Part shown: positions 36,490 through 47,232 of the stretch, piece by piece | How positions within the stretch are numbered: position 1 is the first letter of the stretch | Layout of the letters: each line of letters opens with the position of its first letter | From: Metapseudomonas resinovorans DSM 21078 | GTDB lineage: Bacteria > Pseudomonadota > Gammaproteobacteria > Pseudomonadales > Pseudomonadaceae | DNA: 64,000 bases | Assembly (NCBI RefSeq): GCF_000423545.1 | Contig: NZ_AUIE01000009.1 | Coordinates: forward strand, 1 to 64,000 | Reading direction: 5' to 3' | The notes under the pieces: model-generated | The model's database searches: none | What the model was told of the DNA's origin: nothing | What the model saw: the letters and a program-made list of their open reading frames with translations, nothing else | Program-made: the position numbers and the translations under genes

Positions 36490-37000
36490 GACAGTCCCTG
36501 GCGTGAAGAGTCTTTACCTGACGCTAGTTCCTGCCTGAAGTTCGTGCCGCCAGACAAAACTACTGGCCGACTAATGGTCATGCCGCCCGGACATCCGCTT
36601 GTCGGAAAACATTGGCAGTGCGCGCAGAAAGATTGTGCGCGTTAAAGGGCGAACTATCCTGACAACCTGTCTCTGGACAGCACTCATTGAAGGCACTCTG
36701 CCATCAATTAATGCACATGGAATTGTGATCCCGAGTTAGTACACAAGTTCCAGCCCGCAAACTTTCGCCCAACTTATTGACGGCGAGTGGCGGTAGCCAT
36801 GTGTCCGGATATTCGAGCACGGTCCAACAGGAAGCGGCCCGAACATTCCCCGCCCCTCCGTGCCCCCTCGCGCCAGCAGCCCTGCCGGCGCCGCAACAAC
36901 CCTGCCCCGCAGTCGAACCGAGTCACCCAAGAGTCCACCAGGGACGCCACCCGGCGCCTCCCTGGCTGGGTCCCCTGCACAGCGCAAAGGAGTCGGCGTC
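36490..37000 (+). promoter_or_regulatory. eCIS operon promoter/leader region
   Basis: About 510 non-coding bases between the divergent antiterminator gene and the sheath gene. The first 290 are comparatively AT-rich and should hold both promoters; I could not fix -35/-10 boxes with confidence. From about 36789 the leader carries the ops-like element, then about 190 GC-rich bases, and AAGGAG (36987-36992) eight bases before the sheath ATG. An in-frame upstream extension of the sheath ORF to 36860 is low-complexity and not sheath-like, so this stretch is treated as leader. Confidence 0.6.
36789..36800 (+). promoter_or_regulatory. ops-like element (GGCGGTAGCCAT)
   Basis: Matches the core GGCGGTAG-C-x-T of the RfaH-recruiting operon polarity suppressor sequence. 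As in the known element, a GGTA loop is flanked by complementary bases (TGGC GGTA GCCA), allowing the small non-template-strand hairpin that RfaH recognises. It lies 200 bases upstream of the sheath ATG, on the correct strand for the eCIS operon, and about 300 bases from the start of the rfaH-like gene. Confidence 0.7.
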
Positions 37001-38890
<1,890 letters not shown>

Positions 38891-38903
38891 AGGGAGTCGG
38901 ATC

Positions 38904-39422
38904 ATGGCCCAATTCGCCGTCAACACCCATCGTTTCGATCCCTACAAGAACTTCAAATTCCGCATCAAATGGGATGGCCGTTACGTCGCCGGCGTGAGCA
39001 AGGTCGGCGCCCTCAAACGCACCACCGAAGTGGTCGAGCACCGCGAAGGGGGCGACCCCTCCACCTCGCGCAAATCCCCCGGACGCACCAAGTACGAGGC
39101 CATTACCCTGGAGCGCGGCGTCACCCATGACCTGGAGTTCGAGGCCTGGGCCAACAAGGTCTGGCACGTCGGCACCGGGCTCGGCGCTGAGACCAGCCTG
39201 AAGGACTTCCGCAAGGACCTGATACTGGAGGTCTACAACGAAGCCGGGCAGGTGGTGCTGGCCTACAAGATCTACCGCTGCTGGGTGTCCGAGTTCCAGG
39301 CACTGCCTGACCTCGACGCCAACGCCAACGCCATCGCGATCCAGACCCTGAAGCTGGAAAACGAAGGCTGGGAGCGTGACCCCGAGGTCTCCGAGCCCAC
39401 GGAACCGGTCCTGGCGGGATGA
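38904..39422 (+). CDS. eCIS inner tube protein (gp19/Hcp-like)
   Basis: A 172-residue T4 gp19-type tail-tube protein: DPYKNFKFRIKWDGRYVAGVSKVG, VEHREGGDPS, SPGRTKYEAITLERGVTHD and QTLKLENEGWERD follow the family through its length. Subunits form hexameric rings inside the sheath and may carry cargo in the lumen. It lies 13 bases after the sheath gene. It is the only tube gene in the window. Confidence 0.93.
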   Translation: MAQFAVNTHRFDPYKNFKFRIKWDGRYVAGVSKVGALKRTTEVVEHREGGDPSTSRKSPGRTKYEAITLERGVTHDLEFEAWANKVWHVGTGLGAETSLKDFRKDLILEVYNEAGQVVLAYKIYRCWVSEFQALPDLDANANAIAIQTLKLENEGWERDPEVSEPTEPVLAG

Positions 39423-39430
39423 CCTGAGCC

Positions 39431-40165
39431 ATGCACCCGCTTCCCTCGCGCATTGCCATGCGGCCCTTCGGCGAACTCGCGGACCTGGACCTCGACTTCG
39501 CCGACCGCGACCGTCCGCGCCTGGTCACCGAACTGCTGACCCAGTGCTCCACCGGCACCGACGCCGCCTTCTGGTGGACGCAGCCGGTGGGCACGCGCAG
39601 CGCTGCTCTGCTGCGCCTGGCGGCGGAGACCTGCGGTGTGTACAGCCTGCCCTTCAGCGCCCGGTGTCCGGCCTGCAACGAGGCGTTCGAATTCGAACTC
39701 CAGTTGGCGCCCTTGCTGGCCACTGCCGACGACGACGGGCCGATTCGCGTGGGCCTCGACCCGGACCGGCAGGTGACCCTGCGCCGCCCCACGGGCGACG
39801 ACCTGCGCCGCTGGCGCCAGGCGCAACCGGCCAGCCCCGTTGAGGCGCGCCGGCTGATGCTCGACAGCCTGCTGCTGGAAGGACAGATACGCCCCGACGA
39901 TGAAGCACGGCTTTCCGAGGCCGTCGCGACGGCGGACCCACTGGTAGCCCTGGCCGTGGCCTGTAGCTGCCCCGCCTGCGGTGCGGACAGCGAAGTCCCC
40001 ATCGACCTCGACCACACCGCCCTGGCCCGCCTGGGCGCACGCCAGCGCGCCTTGTTGCGCGAAGTGCATTGCCTGGCCTCCCGCTACGGCTGGAGCGAAG
40101 CCCAGGTCATGGCGCTGTCCCCGGCGCGCCGTGCCCAGTACCTGGCCCTGATCGAGGCGTTCTGA
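39431..40165 (+). CDS. eCIS-associated protein with two CPxC zinc-ribbon halves
   Basis: A 244-residue soluble protein. It has two C-P-A-C pairs (in SARCPACNEAF near 76-79 and SCPACGADSE near 178-181), consistent with one structural zinc site made by two knuckles, and a helical segment rich in Arg/Asp between them. It recalls the small T4-type baseplate-assembly proteins placed after the tube gene in many eCIS loci, but I cannot assign a named family with certainty. Its stop overlaps the next start (TGATG). Confidence 0.6.
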   Translation: MHPLPSRIAMRPFGELADLDLDFADRDRPRLVTELLTQCSTGTDAAFWWTQPVGTRSAALLRLAAETCGVYSLPFSARCPACNEAFEFELQLAPLLATADDDGPIRVGLDPDRQVTLRRPTGDDLRRWRQAQPASPVEARRLMLDSLLLEGQIRPDDEARLSEAVATADPLVALAVACSCPACGADSEVPIDLDHTALARLGARQRALLREVHCLASRYGWSEAQVMALSPARRAQYLALIEAF

Positions 40166-41001
40166 TGAGCGACTATTTCGCCGCGCTGATGCGCGCCAGT
40201 GGCCTGTTCGCCCCGGCCGCCGTGCCCGGCTTGGAAGCACCGCCTGAGCTGGGCGTGGAAGCTTCGGCACCTGCCTCGCAGCCCGAGCCCGCATCGCCGC
40301 AGGTCTCCTCGGTGCCCACAAGCACCGAAGCCCGGCGCACGGTGGCGACCATTGACCGCTCAACAGCCGACGCTCCGACAGCACGCCCACTGGCTGTGGA
40401 TAACCCATCGGAATCCGTTCGCCCGTCCCCGAACCCGCTGCAGGACCGGCCCGCGCCGCCCCAGCAGAACGCGCCTATCCCGTCACTGCCAGAGCCGTCG
40501 ACTCCACCGCCCGATAGTGAGCGCCACGAGGGCCGGCCGGTGGCTTCCCAAGCCGACGAGCGGGTGCGAATCGCCATGCGCTGGGTGGCAGCCGATCCGC
40601 AGTTGGCGACGCCCACGGAGCCGGTGCACCGACACAGCCAGACAGTGCTGGAGAGCAGTCACTCCCCCCTGCAAGCACAGCAACCTGCCTCGCCCTCCCA
40701 GCCGAGCCCGGTTCATGTGCCGCAGGCTCAGGCGGCGATACCGGCCCTGCAACCCGAAGTCCTGAGCGAGCCAGTCGCCGTAGCACAGCCGGCAACACCA
40801 AGGGGCGAACCCGAGGTATTCGAACCGGCACGGGAGGAAACCCTGGAAATATCCATCGGCGCCATTCACCTGCGGGTCGAAGCCCCGAGCCCGCAGACCG
40901 TGGCCCGGCCGGTTGCGCCGCCTGCCCGGGCGCAGCAGCCGACCACTCCGGCCTCTTCCACCCGTAGCGGCCTTTCGCGCCGCGCTCTGCGGCGGTTCTG
41001 A
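40165..41001 (+). CDS. proline-rich, disordered eCIS-associated protein
   Basis: A 278-residue protein. A short folded-looking N-terminus (MSDYFAALMRASGLFAPAAV) is followed by about 200 residues rich in Pro, Ala, Ser and Gln with no expected fold. Then comes a small beta-like segment EETLEISIGAIHLRVEAPS (about 227-245) and a basic tail (SRRALRRF). I do not recognise a family. The design, a long linker capped by short motifs, suggests an assembly scaffold or adaptor for the particle. It overlaps the previous gene and sits three bases before the cap gene. Confidence 0.6.
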   Translation: MSDYFAALMRASGLFAPAAVPGLEAPPELGVEASAPASQPEPASPQVSSVPTSTEARRTVATIDRSTADAPTARPLAVDNPSESVRPSPNPLQDRPAPPQQNAPIPSLPEPSTPPPDSERHEGRPVASQADERVRIAMRWVAADPQLATPTEPVHRHSQTVLESSHSPLQAQQPASPSQPSPVHVPQAQAAIPALQPEVLSEPVAVAQPATPRGEPEVFEPAREETLEISIGAIHLRVEAPSPQTVARPVAPPARAQQPTTPASSTRSGLSRRALRRF

Positions 41002-41003
41002 TC

Positions 41004-42173
41004 ATGGCCCTCGCGGACTCTGGCAAAGCCATCGGCGCGGTCACCCGCCTGCTGCAGGATCACCTGATCCGGCGCGGTTTCGATGTGTCCATCGGCAAGC
41101 CCGAGGACGCCGCGAACGTCAATTCCAACGAGAAGCTCAACCTCTTCCTCTACGAAACGGCCTTCGACCCGCAGTTGCGCAACCTGTCCCTGCGCGATGG
41201 CGAACCACCACCGCTGTGGCTGGTGCTGAAGTTCCTGCTCACGGCCTTCGACATCGGCGAAAGCAGTGACACCGCTGCCGCCCATGACCTGCTCGGCCAG
41301 GGCATGGCAGCACTGCACGAACTGGGCTTCCTGCCCCTCGATTCGCTGGTGGCGACGGACGTACGCCTGGCCCTGGAAAACAACCCCGAGCCGCTCAAGC
41401 TGAGCTTCGACGAATCCGGCGCCGACTTGCTGGCCAAGACCATGCAGGGCGCTGAGGAGCGCTACCGGCTCTCGGTGGCCTTCCAGGTGCGGCCGGTGAT
41501 GATCGTGCCCGCCAGCCTGCCGCGCGGGGCCCTGCTGGTGGGCGTGGACTACAGCACCTCGCCCGAAACGCTGATCGGCCGTGAAGGCGTGCAAGTAGCA
41601 GTGATGCCCTCGATGGGCGCGCGCCTGGACCGGGTCGAGCCGGCCCGCTTCGAAGCGGGCGCCACCCTCACCCTGTATGGCGAAGACCTCAATCCGAGCA
41701 ACCTGGAAGTGTTGCTGGGCAACATCCCGCTCACCGTGCTCGAACGCCAGCCACAGCGACTGGTAGTGAGCGCCGAAGGCAGCCCCGGAACGCCCATTGC
41801 CTCAGGTACCAGCCTGTCGGCGGGCGAGATGCCGCTGGTGGTGCGCCGACGCCTGTCGCCGACCCGCACCCGCTCCAGCAACCTGCTCGCCGCGCGCCTG
41901 CTGCCAACCCTGGACAGCGCCGCGCTGGTGGCCGGCGACCTGCACCTGCAGGGGACACTGCTGGGTACCGACAGCGATGATCTGATGGTGCTCTTCTACC
42001 GCGAGAGCGACGGCGTGACCGTGCACCTGTTCGACGAGGTCAGCACCGCCGTCGACCAGCAGAGCCTGGTGATTGCCGGCGCGGCTGCCGCTGTCCCGGC
42101 CGGCAGCTACCGGGTGATCCTGTGGGTGAACAACCAGCAGGCCAAGGCCAGCCCGAGGGTGGTGGTGCCATGA
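41004..42173 (+). CDS. DUF4255 tail-terminator/cap protein (Afp16/Pvc16-like) with IPT-like domain
   Basis: A 389-residue protein. The N-terminal DUF4255 (Pvc16 N) domain covers about 1-190 (AIGAVTRLLQDHL, NEKLNLFLYETAFDPQLRN, LWLVLKFLLTAFD). An Ig/IPT-TIG-like domain is at about 205-270 (RVEPARFEAGATLTLYGEDL). A second beta domain ends YRVILWVNNQQAKA. Afp16 and its T4 gp3 analogue close the distal end of the tube and fix its length. Its stop overlaps the ATPase start. Confidence 0.87.
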   Translation: MALADSGKAIGAVTRLLQDHLIRRGFDVSIGKPEDAANVNSNEKLNLFLYETAFDPQLRNLSLRDGEPPPLWLVLKFLLTAFDIGESSDTAAAHDLLGQGMAALHELGFLPLDSLVATDVRLALENNPEPLKLSFDESGADLLAKTMQGAEERYRLSVAFQVRPVMIVPASLPRGALLVGVDYSTSPETLIGREGVQVAVMPSMGARLDRVEPARFEAGATLTLYGEDLNPSNLEVLLGNIPLTVLERQPQRLVVSAEGSPGTPIASGTSLSAGEMPLVVRRRLSPTRTRSSNLLAARLLPTLDSAALVAGDLHLQGTLLGTDSDDLMVLFYRESDGVTVHLFDEVSTAVDQQSLVIAGAAAAVPAGSYRVILWVNNQQAKASPRVVVP

Positions 42174-44281
42174 CCAATCCCCTCAGCGCCCAGTCGCTGG
42201 CCGATCCGGTGGCCTTCCTGCCCGGCCTCCACGGCCAGGACGCCCTGGCGCGCTACTGGCTGTCCCAGGTCACCCTGCGCCTGCGCCGCGAAATCTGCTG
42301 GCTGTGGCGCGAGCGCGCCCAGCAGGGTGGCGACGATGCCGCACTGCCGCCAGCGGTGGACGGCGCACTGGCTGCGCTCGACCTGCTGCGCTACGAGCAC
42401 GACAAGCGCGCCTTCTTCGCGGACGACATCACCGCGCGCTATCTCAGCGAGCGTATTGCCAGCGCTGCCCCGCCGGATCTGGCCGACGCGCCGCGCGGCT
42501 CCTTCGGCTGGGTCGCGCAGCAACTGGAGCTGGCCCCGGTGGAGCGCTTCGTGCTGGCACTGGCCCTGTTGCCCGGCGTCGACAGCGCCGCCGGACAGGT
42601 GATCGCCAGCTGCCTCAACGACCTCTCGCGCACCAGCCCCAACCTCGCCCTGGCACAGCGCCTGTGGGACGAGCCGGACGAACTGCTGCACTGCTTCGAC
42701 CCGGCGCATCCCTTGCTGCGCCATGGCCTGCTGAGCAGCGCCCAGCCGCACGACTGGAACAGCGCCCTGCAGGTGCCGGTACTGGTCGCCCGCGAACTGC
42801 TGTTCCCCGCCGGCCGACTGCCATCGGCCTTGCAAGCAGTCCCCGTCGCGCCGTTGGCGTCAGGACTGGAGCCGGCTGCCGCACGGATCCGCAGCGCGCT
42901 CACGGCACCCCGCGGGGTGCAGTTGCTGCCACTGCTGGGTGCCGCCAACGCACCGCTGGCGGAAACCGCGGCGGCCTGCGCGGCGATGGCCGGCGTCGAG
43001 ACGCTGCAACCCAGCGCCGCCCTGCCCCGCGAACACCTGGCCCAGGCGCTCAGCGCCGCCTGGTTGCGCGGCTGCGCGCTCTACCTGCCGGCACGGATGC
43101 TGGCCGACCCGACGGCCCACGACGGCGGCCTGGAAGCACCACCGCTGCCGGCACTGCCGCTGCTGGTGTTCATCGGTGTGCACGAGCGCAGTGCCTTGCG
43201 GGGCCTGGGGGAAACCCTGCCGGCACTGGACGTACCGCCACCGGACTTCACCCAGCGCCTCGACTGCTGGCGCCAGCAGTTGCCGGATGCCGGGTTGGCG
43301 CCGTTGCTGGCGGAGCTGGCGCGGCGCTTTCGCTACGAGCGGACCGCCATCGAGCGGGTCGCGAGCGAACTTGCCAGCCTTGGCCGGCCACCCAGCGCCG
43401 GCGAGCTGTTCGCCGCGGCGCGGGCCAACCTCGACCTCGGCGCCCTGGCCCAGCACGTTCCACCGCGCTTCGAGCGTGCCGAACTGATGCTCCCGGCGGC
43501 CCAGGCAGCGCAGGTCGACGAGCTGATCACGGCCATGCACAACCTCACCCGTGTGCACCACGACTGGGGCACCGCACGGGCCTGGAACGAAGGCGGCCTC
43601 AGCGCCCTCTTCGCCGGGCCACCGGGCACCGGCAAGACGATGGCCGCCGAAGCCATCGCCGCCGAGCTGGACCTTCCGCTCTACCGCATCGACCTGTCCC
43701 AGGTGGTCAACAAGTACATCGGCGAAACCGAGAAGAACCTGCGCCGACTGTTCGATGCCGCCGACTCGGCCGACCTGATCCTGTTCTTCGACGAGGCCGA
43801 CGCCCTCTTCGGCAAGCGCACCGAGGTAAAGGACGCCCATGATCGCTACGCCAACCTGGAGATCAGCTACCTGCTGGAACGCATGGAACGCTTCAAGGGC
43901 CTGGCGATACTCGCCACCAACCGCCGCAAGGACCTCGACGAAGCCTTCCTGCGCCGTCTGCGCTTCGTGGTCGAGTTCCCCCTGCCTGGCGTGGAGGAAC
44001 GCCTGCGCATCTGGCGCAGCGTGATCCCCGAGGGCGTCGACGCCAGCGACCTGGACTTCGAGTTCCTCGCCCAGCGCTTCGCCCTCGCCGGCGGACACAT
44101 CCGCGGCGTGGTGTTCAACGCCTGCCTGCAAAGCGCTGCCGAAGGCGCGCCACGGCGCCTGGATATGCCCGCCATGGTGCGTGCCCTGCAACGCGAGTAC
44201 GACAAGCTGGACCGCGCCAACAGCCTCGATCAGTTCGGCCCCTATGCCGCGCTGGTCGCGACGCACAGAACCCGCCGCTAG
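42170..44281 (+). CDS. AAA+ ATPase (Afp15/Pvc15-like)
   Basis: A 703-residue protein. A long Ala/Leu-rich N-terminal region (about 1-430) precedes one AAA+ module with Walker A GPPGTGKT (about 483-490), Walker B ILFFDEADALFGKR (about 537-550), sensor-1 LAILATNRRKDLDEAFLRR with arginine finger, and a C-terminal lid helix. In eCIS loci this conserved ATPase is required for assembly or cargo loading; the exact step is not settled. It starts with a four-base overlap with the cap gene. Confidence 0.92.
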   Translation: MTNPLSAQSLADPVAFLPGLHGQDALARYWLSQVTLRLRREICWLWRERAQQGGDDAALPPAVDGALAALDLLRYEHDKRAFFADDITARYLSERIASAAPPDLADAPRGSFGWVAQQLELAPVERFVLALALLPGVDSAAGQVIASCLNDLSRTSPNLALAQRLWDEPDELLHCFDPAHPLLRHGLLSSAQPHDWNSALQVPVLVARELLFPAGRLPSALQAVPVAPLASGLEPAAARIRSALTAPRGVQLLPLLGAANAPLAETAAACAAMAGVETLQPSAALPREHLAQALSAAWLRGCALYLPARMLADPTAHDGGLEAPPLPALPLLVFIGVHERSALRGLGETLPALDVPPPDFTQRLDCWRQQLPDAGLAPLLAELARRFRYERTAIERVASELASLGRPPSAGELFAAARANLDLGALAQHVPPRFERAELMLPAAQAAQVDELITAMHNLTRVHHDWGTARAWNEGGLSALFAGPPGTGKTMAAEAIAAELDLPLYRIDLSQVVNKYIGETEKNLRRLFDAADSADLILFFDEADALFGKRTEVKDAHDRYANLEISYLLERMERFKGLAILATNRRKDLDEAFLRRLRFVVEFPLPGVEERLRIWRSVIPEGVDASDLDFEFLAQRFALAGGHIRGVVFNACLQSAAEGAPRRLDMPAMVRALQREYDKLDRANSLDQFGPYAALVATHRTRR

Positions 44282-44297
44282 GTTTCTGGAGAGCACC

Positions 44298-44549
44298 ATG
44301 AGTCGTCAGCTACGGATAGAGTCCCTCGAACTCGACCTGCGCGGCATCGCACCGGAGGTCGCCGAAGCCGCCGCACGCGCGCTCGGCCCGGCCCTGGCCG
44401 AAGCGCTGGCCGGACGCAACCTGCAACCCGGCACCCGCGCGCACCTCGATGCCGGGCACCTCACCAGCGGCGCGACCACACAGGCCGGCGACCTGGCGGC
44501 CGGCATCGCCCGGCAGATCGCCCGGAGCCTCGTCGGAGAACGCCCATGA
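44298..44549 (+). CDS. small hypothetical eCIS protein, 83 residues
   Basis: Begins MSRQLRIESLELDLRG and is otherwise Ala/Arg-rich and probably helical. GGAGAG precedes the ATG, and the stop overlaps the next gene's ATG (ATGA). A short conserved-looking protein between the ATPase and the tube-initiator gene is common in eCIS operons of this layout, but I cannot name a family. Codon usage and tight packing support real coding. Confidence 0.6.
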   Translation: MSRQLRIESLELDLRGIAPEVAEAAARALGPALAEALAGRNLQPGTRAHLDAGHLTSGATTQAGDLAAGIARQIARSLVGERP

Positions 44550-45214
44550 GCCTGTTGCGCGGCGCACTGATCGAATACGGCACCGACCTGATCGGCCCGA
44601 TTCCCAATGTGGTGATCTTCCAGTTCAACCCCGAGTCCCTCACGCGCAGCCTGGAGATTCCACCGCGCCCCACCGGCGCCACCCAGCGCGAAACCGCCCA
44701 GGCCGGGGAAAAGACCTTCGAGAAAATCACCTTCAAGGCCCACTTCAGTGCCGCCAACATGCTCGACGAAGGCAAGGTGCTGGCCGAATTGTTCGGCATC
44801 GGCCCACAGCTCGCCGCGCTGGAAAAGATGGTGCTGCCCAGCGCGAAGCTCGCCGGCTTGATCGGCGCCGCCCTGGACGCCATAGGCGACGCCCTTGGCG
44901 GCGGTGGCGACGACGCGCCGGCCCAGCCGATTCCCCGCGAGAAGTACCCGCGCATCCTGTTCATCTGGGGCCTGACCCGCGTGCTGCCGGTGACCATCGA
45001 CTCGATGAGCATCACCGAGCTGGAGTACGACGCCCTGCTGAACCCGACCCGTGCCGAGGTGGACATCACCCTCAGCGTCATCGCCGTCGACGACTGCTCC
45101 GACGACGTGCTGGCCAAGGGCGCGCTGGAGTACTCCACCCTCGCCAAGGAAGCCCAGGCCATCGCCAACCTGGCCAACACCGCCGAACAGATCGTCGAGC
45201 TGATTCCACTCTAG
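44546..45214 (+). CDS. eCIS tube-initiator/baseplate protein (Afp7/Pvc7 N-like, CIS_tube domain)
   Basis: A 222-residue protein with the signature VVIFQFNPESLTRSLEIPP near 24-42, then FEKITFKAHFSAANML and a later FIWGLTRVLPVTIDSMSITE with YDALLNPTRAEVDITLSVI. This is the contractile injection system tube-initiator domain found in Afp7/Pvc7. It links the hub to the first tube ring. In Afp7 a LysM domain is fused at the C-terminus; here the LysM-like part is the separate 45224 gene. Confidence 0.85.
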   Translation: MSLLRGALIEYGTDLIGPIPNVVIFQFNPESLTRSLEIPPRPTGATQRETAQAGEKTFEKITFKAHFSAANMLDEGKVLAELFGIGPQLAALEKMVLPSAKLAGLIGAALDAIGDALGGGGDDAPAQPIPREKYPRILFIWGLTRVLPVTIDSMSITELEYDALLNPTRAEVDITLSVIAVDDCSDDVLAKGALEYSTLAKEAQAIANLANTAEQIVELIPL

Positions 45215-45223
45215 GAGCCTGTC

Positions 45224-45496
45224 ATGTTCCTGCCGAACTCCCGCTACGCCCGCGTCGCCACGGTGCAGACCACCAGCTCTACCGGCGAAACCGTGGTTGC
45301 CCTCAAGCTGCGCCATCTGACGCCGATGGCCGGTGATCCACGCATGGTCCAGGCCGGCGATCGCCTCGACCTGCTGGCCCACGCCATCGCCGGCGATGCC
45401 ACCCAGTTCTGGCACGTGGGCGATGCCAACAGCGCCCTGGACGGCCGCAGCCTGGTGGAAAACCCCGGTGACACCGTACGGGTGCCCAGGAGCTGA
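45224..45496 (+). CDS. LysM/tail-protein-X-like small baseplate protein
   Basis: A 90-residue protein: MFLPNSRYARVATVQTTS and then a LysM-like repeat, VVALKLRHLTPMAGDPRMVQAGDRLDLLAHAIAGD, ending in LVENPGDTVRVPRS. It corresponds to phage P2 protein X or the LysM tail of Pvc7/gp53, which clips onto the hub. It is two bases before the hub gene and GGAG precedes its ATG. Confidence 0.78.
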   Translation: MFLPNSRYARVATVQTTSSTGETVVALKLRHLTPMAGDPRMVQAGDRLDLLAHAIAGDATQFWHVGDANSALDGRSLVENPGDTVRVPRS

Positions 45497-45498
45497 GC

Positions 45499-46644
45499 AT
45501 GGCCGAGCAACGCTTCCGCGTCTGGTTCGGCGACACCGCCGCCAGCGAAGACCAATTGCGCCGCATCGAGGAAATCGAGGTAACCCAGGAGATGGACGCC
45601 TTCTGGGAGGCGCGGCTGCGCATGGTGCTCTGCCTGGATGCCAATGGCACCTGGCTGCACTGGCCGGGCGACACCAGCGAGCCCTTCTCACGGGTACGGG
45701 TCGAGCTGGACATCGGCAACGGCCAGTTCACGCCGCTGATCGACGGGCCACTGGTGAGCCTCGACGCCGCCCTCGATTCGCAGCCGGGCCGCAGCACCGC
45801 GACGCTGGTGGTGCGCGACGACAGCGCCTTCCTCAATCGCGACGAGGAAACCGAAGCCCCCTTCGAGCACCGCAAGGCCAGCGAGATCGCCGAAGAACTC
45901 TTCGGCCGTTTCACCCAGCTCGCCAGCACCCGCATCGACGCCACCGACGCCACGCCGGAAACCACCACCCGCCGAGGCACCGTGCTGCAGTTCCTGCGCG
46001 AGCTGGCCAGCGCCAATGACCGCCACGCCTATGTCCTGCCGGGCGAGGCACGCGGTACCAGCGTCGGCTGCTTCCTCGCCGACCCGGCCGATGCGGCCGA
46101 CCTTCCGCCCCTGGTGATGATCGGGAGCGGGCGCAACCTGGCCAACGCCAGCGTCACCCAGGACCCGGAAGGCGGCGAACGCACCAGCGCCCAGGTGCTG
46201 CGTGTCGACGACCAGGGCGTCACCCGCTTCGAGACCAGCGCCGCCGACCTCGGCCTGATGCGCGGCCTGCCGGCCCTGCCGGCGGACCTCACACCCCGGC
46301 GCATGCTGCCTCCGGCCGAAGCCACGGGCGAGGACCCGACTGCCGCCGCGACCTCGCGCGCACGGCGCAGCGGATACGTCTTCCACCTGGTCAGCCAGGT
46401 GATACCGGGCTGCTACGGCGCCGTGCTGAGCCCCTATCGCAAGGTGCGCCTGGACGCGGGCGCCACGCCCTACAGCGGCGACTACCTGCTCACCAAGGTG
46501 GTGCATCGCATCACACCGTCGCTCTACACCCAGGAGATCGAAGCCAAGGCCGACTCGCTGTCCGAAGTGTCGGGCGCAGCGGTGGCCGAGAACCTCGGCG
46601 GCGGCCTGCAACTCTCGGTTTCGGCAAGCGTGGGGATCTTCTGA
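45499..46644 (+). CDS. baseplate hub protein (gpD/gp27-like, Afp8 N-terminal half)
   Basis: A 381-residue late-control-D type hub: QRFRVWFGDTAASEDQLRRIEEIEVTQEMD (two segments read together), RTSAQVL, and the closing GDYLLTKVVHRITPSLYTQEIEAKAD, which is characteristic of gpD/VgrG first domains. It forms the trimeric hub below the tube. In Afp/PVC the hub and spike are one polypeptide (Afp8); here the spike is encoded by the immediately following gene with no intervening base. Confidence 0.87.
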   Translation: MAEQRFRVWFGDTAASEDQLRRIEEIEVTQEMDAFWEARLRMVLCLDANGTWLHWPGDTSEPFSRVRVELDIGNGQFTPLIDGPLVSLDAALDSQPGRSTATLVVRDDSAFLNRDEETEAPFEHRKASEIAEELFGRFTQLASTRIDATDATPETTTRRGTVLQFLRELASANDRHAYVLPGEARGTSVGCFLADPADAADLPPLVMIGSGRNLANASVTQDPEGGERTSAQVLRVDDQGVTRFETSAADLGLMRGLPALPADLTPRRMLPPAEATGEDPTAAATSRARRSGYVFHLVSQVIPGCYGAVLSPYRKVRLDAGATPYSGDYLLTKVVHRITPSLYTQEIEAKADSLSEVSGAAVAENLGGGLQLSVSASVGIF

Positions 46645-47232
46645 ATGGACGAACTGCTGGAACACACGGTCGAGCGCCTGGTCGAGCACGCCGGCAGCCG
46701 CTACTTCGGCAAGTACCGGGGCACGGTCACCGACATCGACGACCCCAACGACCAGTGCCGTATCCGCGCCACGGTGCCCGCCGTGCTCGGCGAACACCCG
46801 TGCGGCTGGGCCATGCCGGCCGCGCCATTCGCCGGCGACGGCCACGGCATGGTGCTGCTGCCGAAGATCGGCTCGGGGGTCTGGATCGAGTTCGAGGCGG
46901 GACGGCTGGACCACCCCATCTGGTCCGGGGCGTGGTGGGCCGAGGGGCAGCGCCCGGAACCCAAGGGTGCCGGAGTGCGCGTCATCGTCTCCGAGCAGGG
47001 CCACAAGGTGGTGCTGGACGACGAGGCCAACGAGGTCCGCATCAGCCACGGCGACGAGATGATCGCCAAGACCATCACCCTCACCGCCACGGAAATCATC
47101 ATCACCTGCGGCGCCTGCGAGATCCGCCTGAGCAACGAGACCATCTCGTTGAACAACGGCCTGATCAAGGTGGGCCTGGCCGGGGTCAGCCTGGTCAATG
47201 GCGCCATGAGCTTCGGGGTGCCCCCCACATGA
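46645..47232 (+). CDS. central spike protein (gpV/gp5-like OB fold plus beta-helix)
   Basis: A 195-residue protein. The OB fold at about 18-100 contains YFGKYRGTVTDIDDPNDQCR, RATVPAVLG, GWAMPAAPFAGDGHGMVLLP and GSGVWIEFEAGRLDHPIWSG, with the classic D-P-x-x-x-x-R turn of gpV. A triple-beta-helix tail of short strands follows (HKVVLDDEANEVRISHGD, IIITCGACEIRLSNETISL). It pierces the target membrane. Its stop overlaps the tip gene. Confidence 0.9.
   Translation: MDELLEHTVERLVEHAGSRYFGKYRGTVTDIDDPNDQCRIRATVPAVLGEHPCGWAMPAAPFAGDGHGMVLLPKIGSGVWIEFEAGRLDHPIWSGAWWAEGQRPEPKGAGVRVIVSEQGHKVVLDDEANEVRISHGDEMIAKTITLTATEIIITCGACEIRLSNETISLNNGLIKVGLAGVSLVNGAMSFGVPPT

Noticed and set aside
40165-41001. Proline-rich protein as the tape measure
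   Set aside because: It is short, disordered and Pro-rich, whereas tape measures are long and helical.
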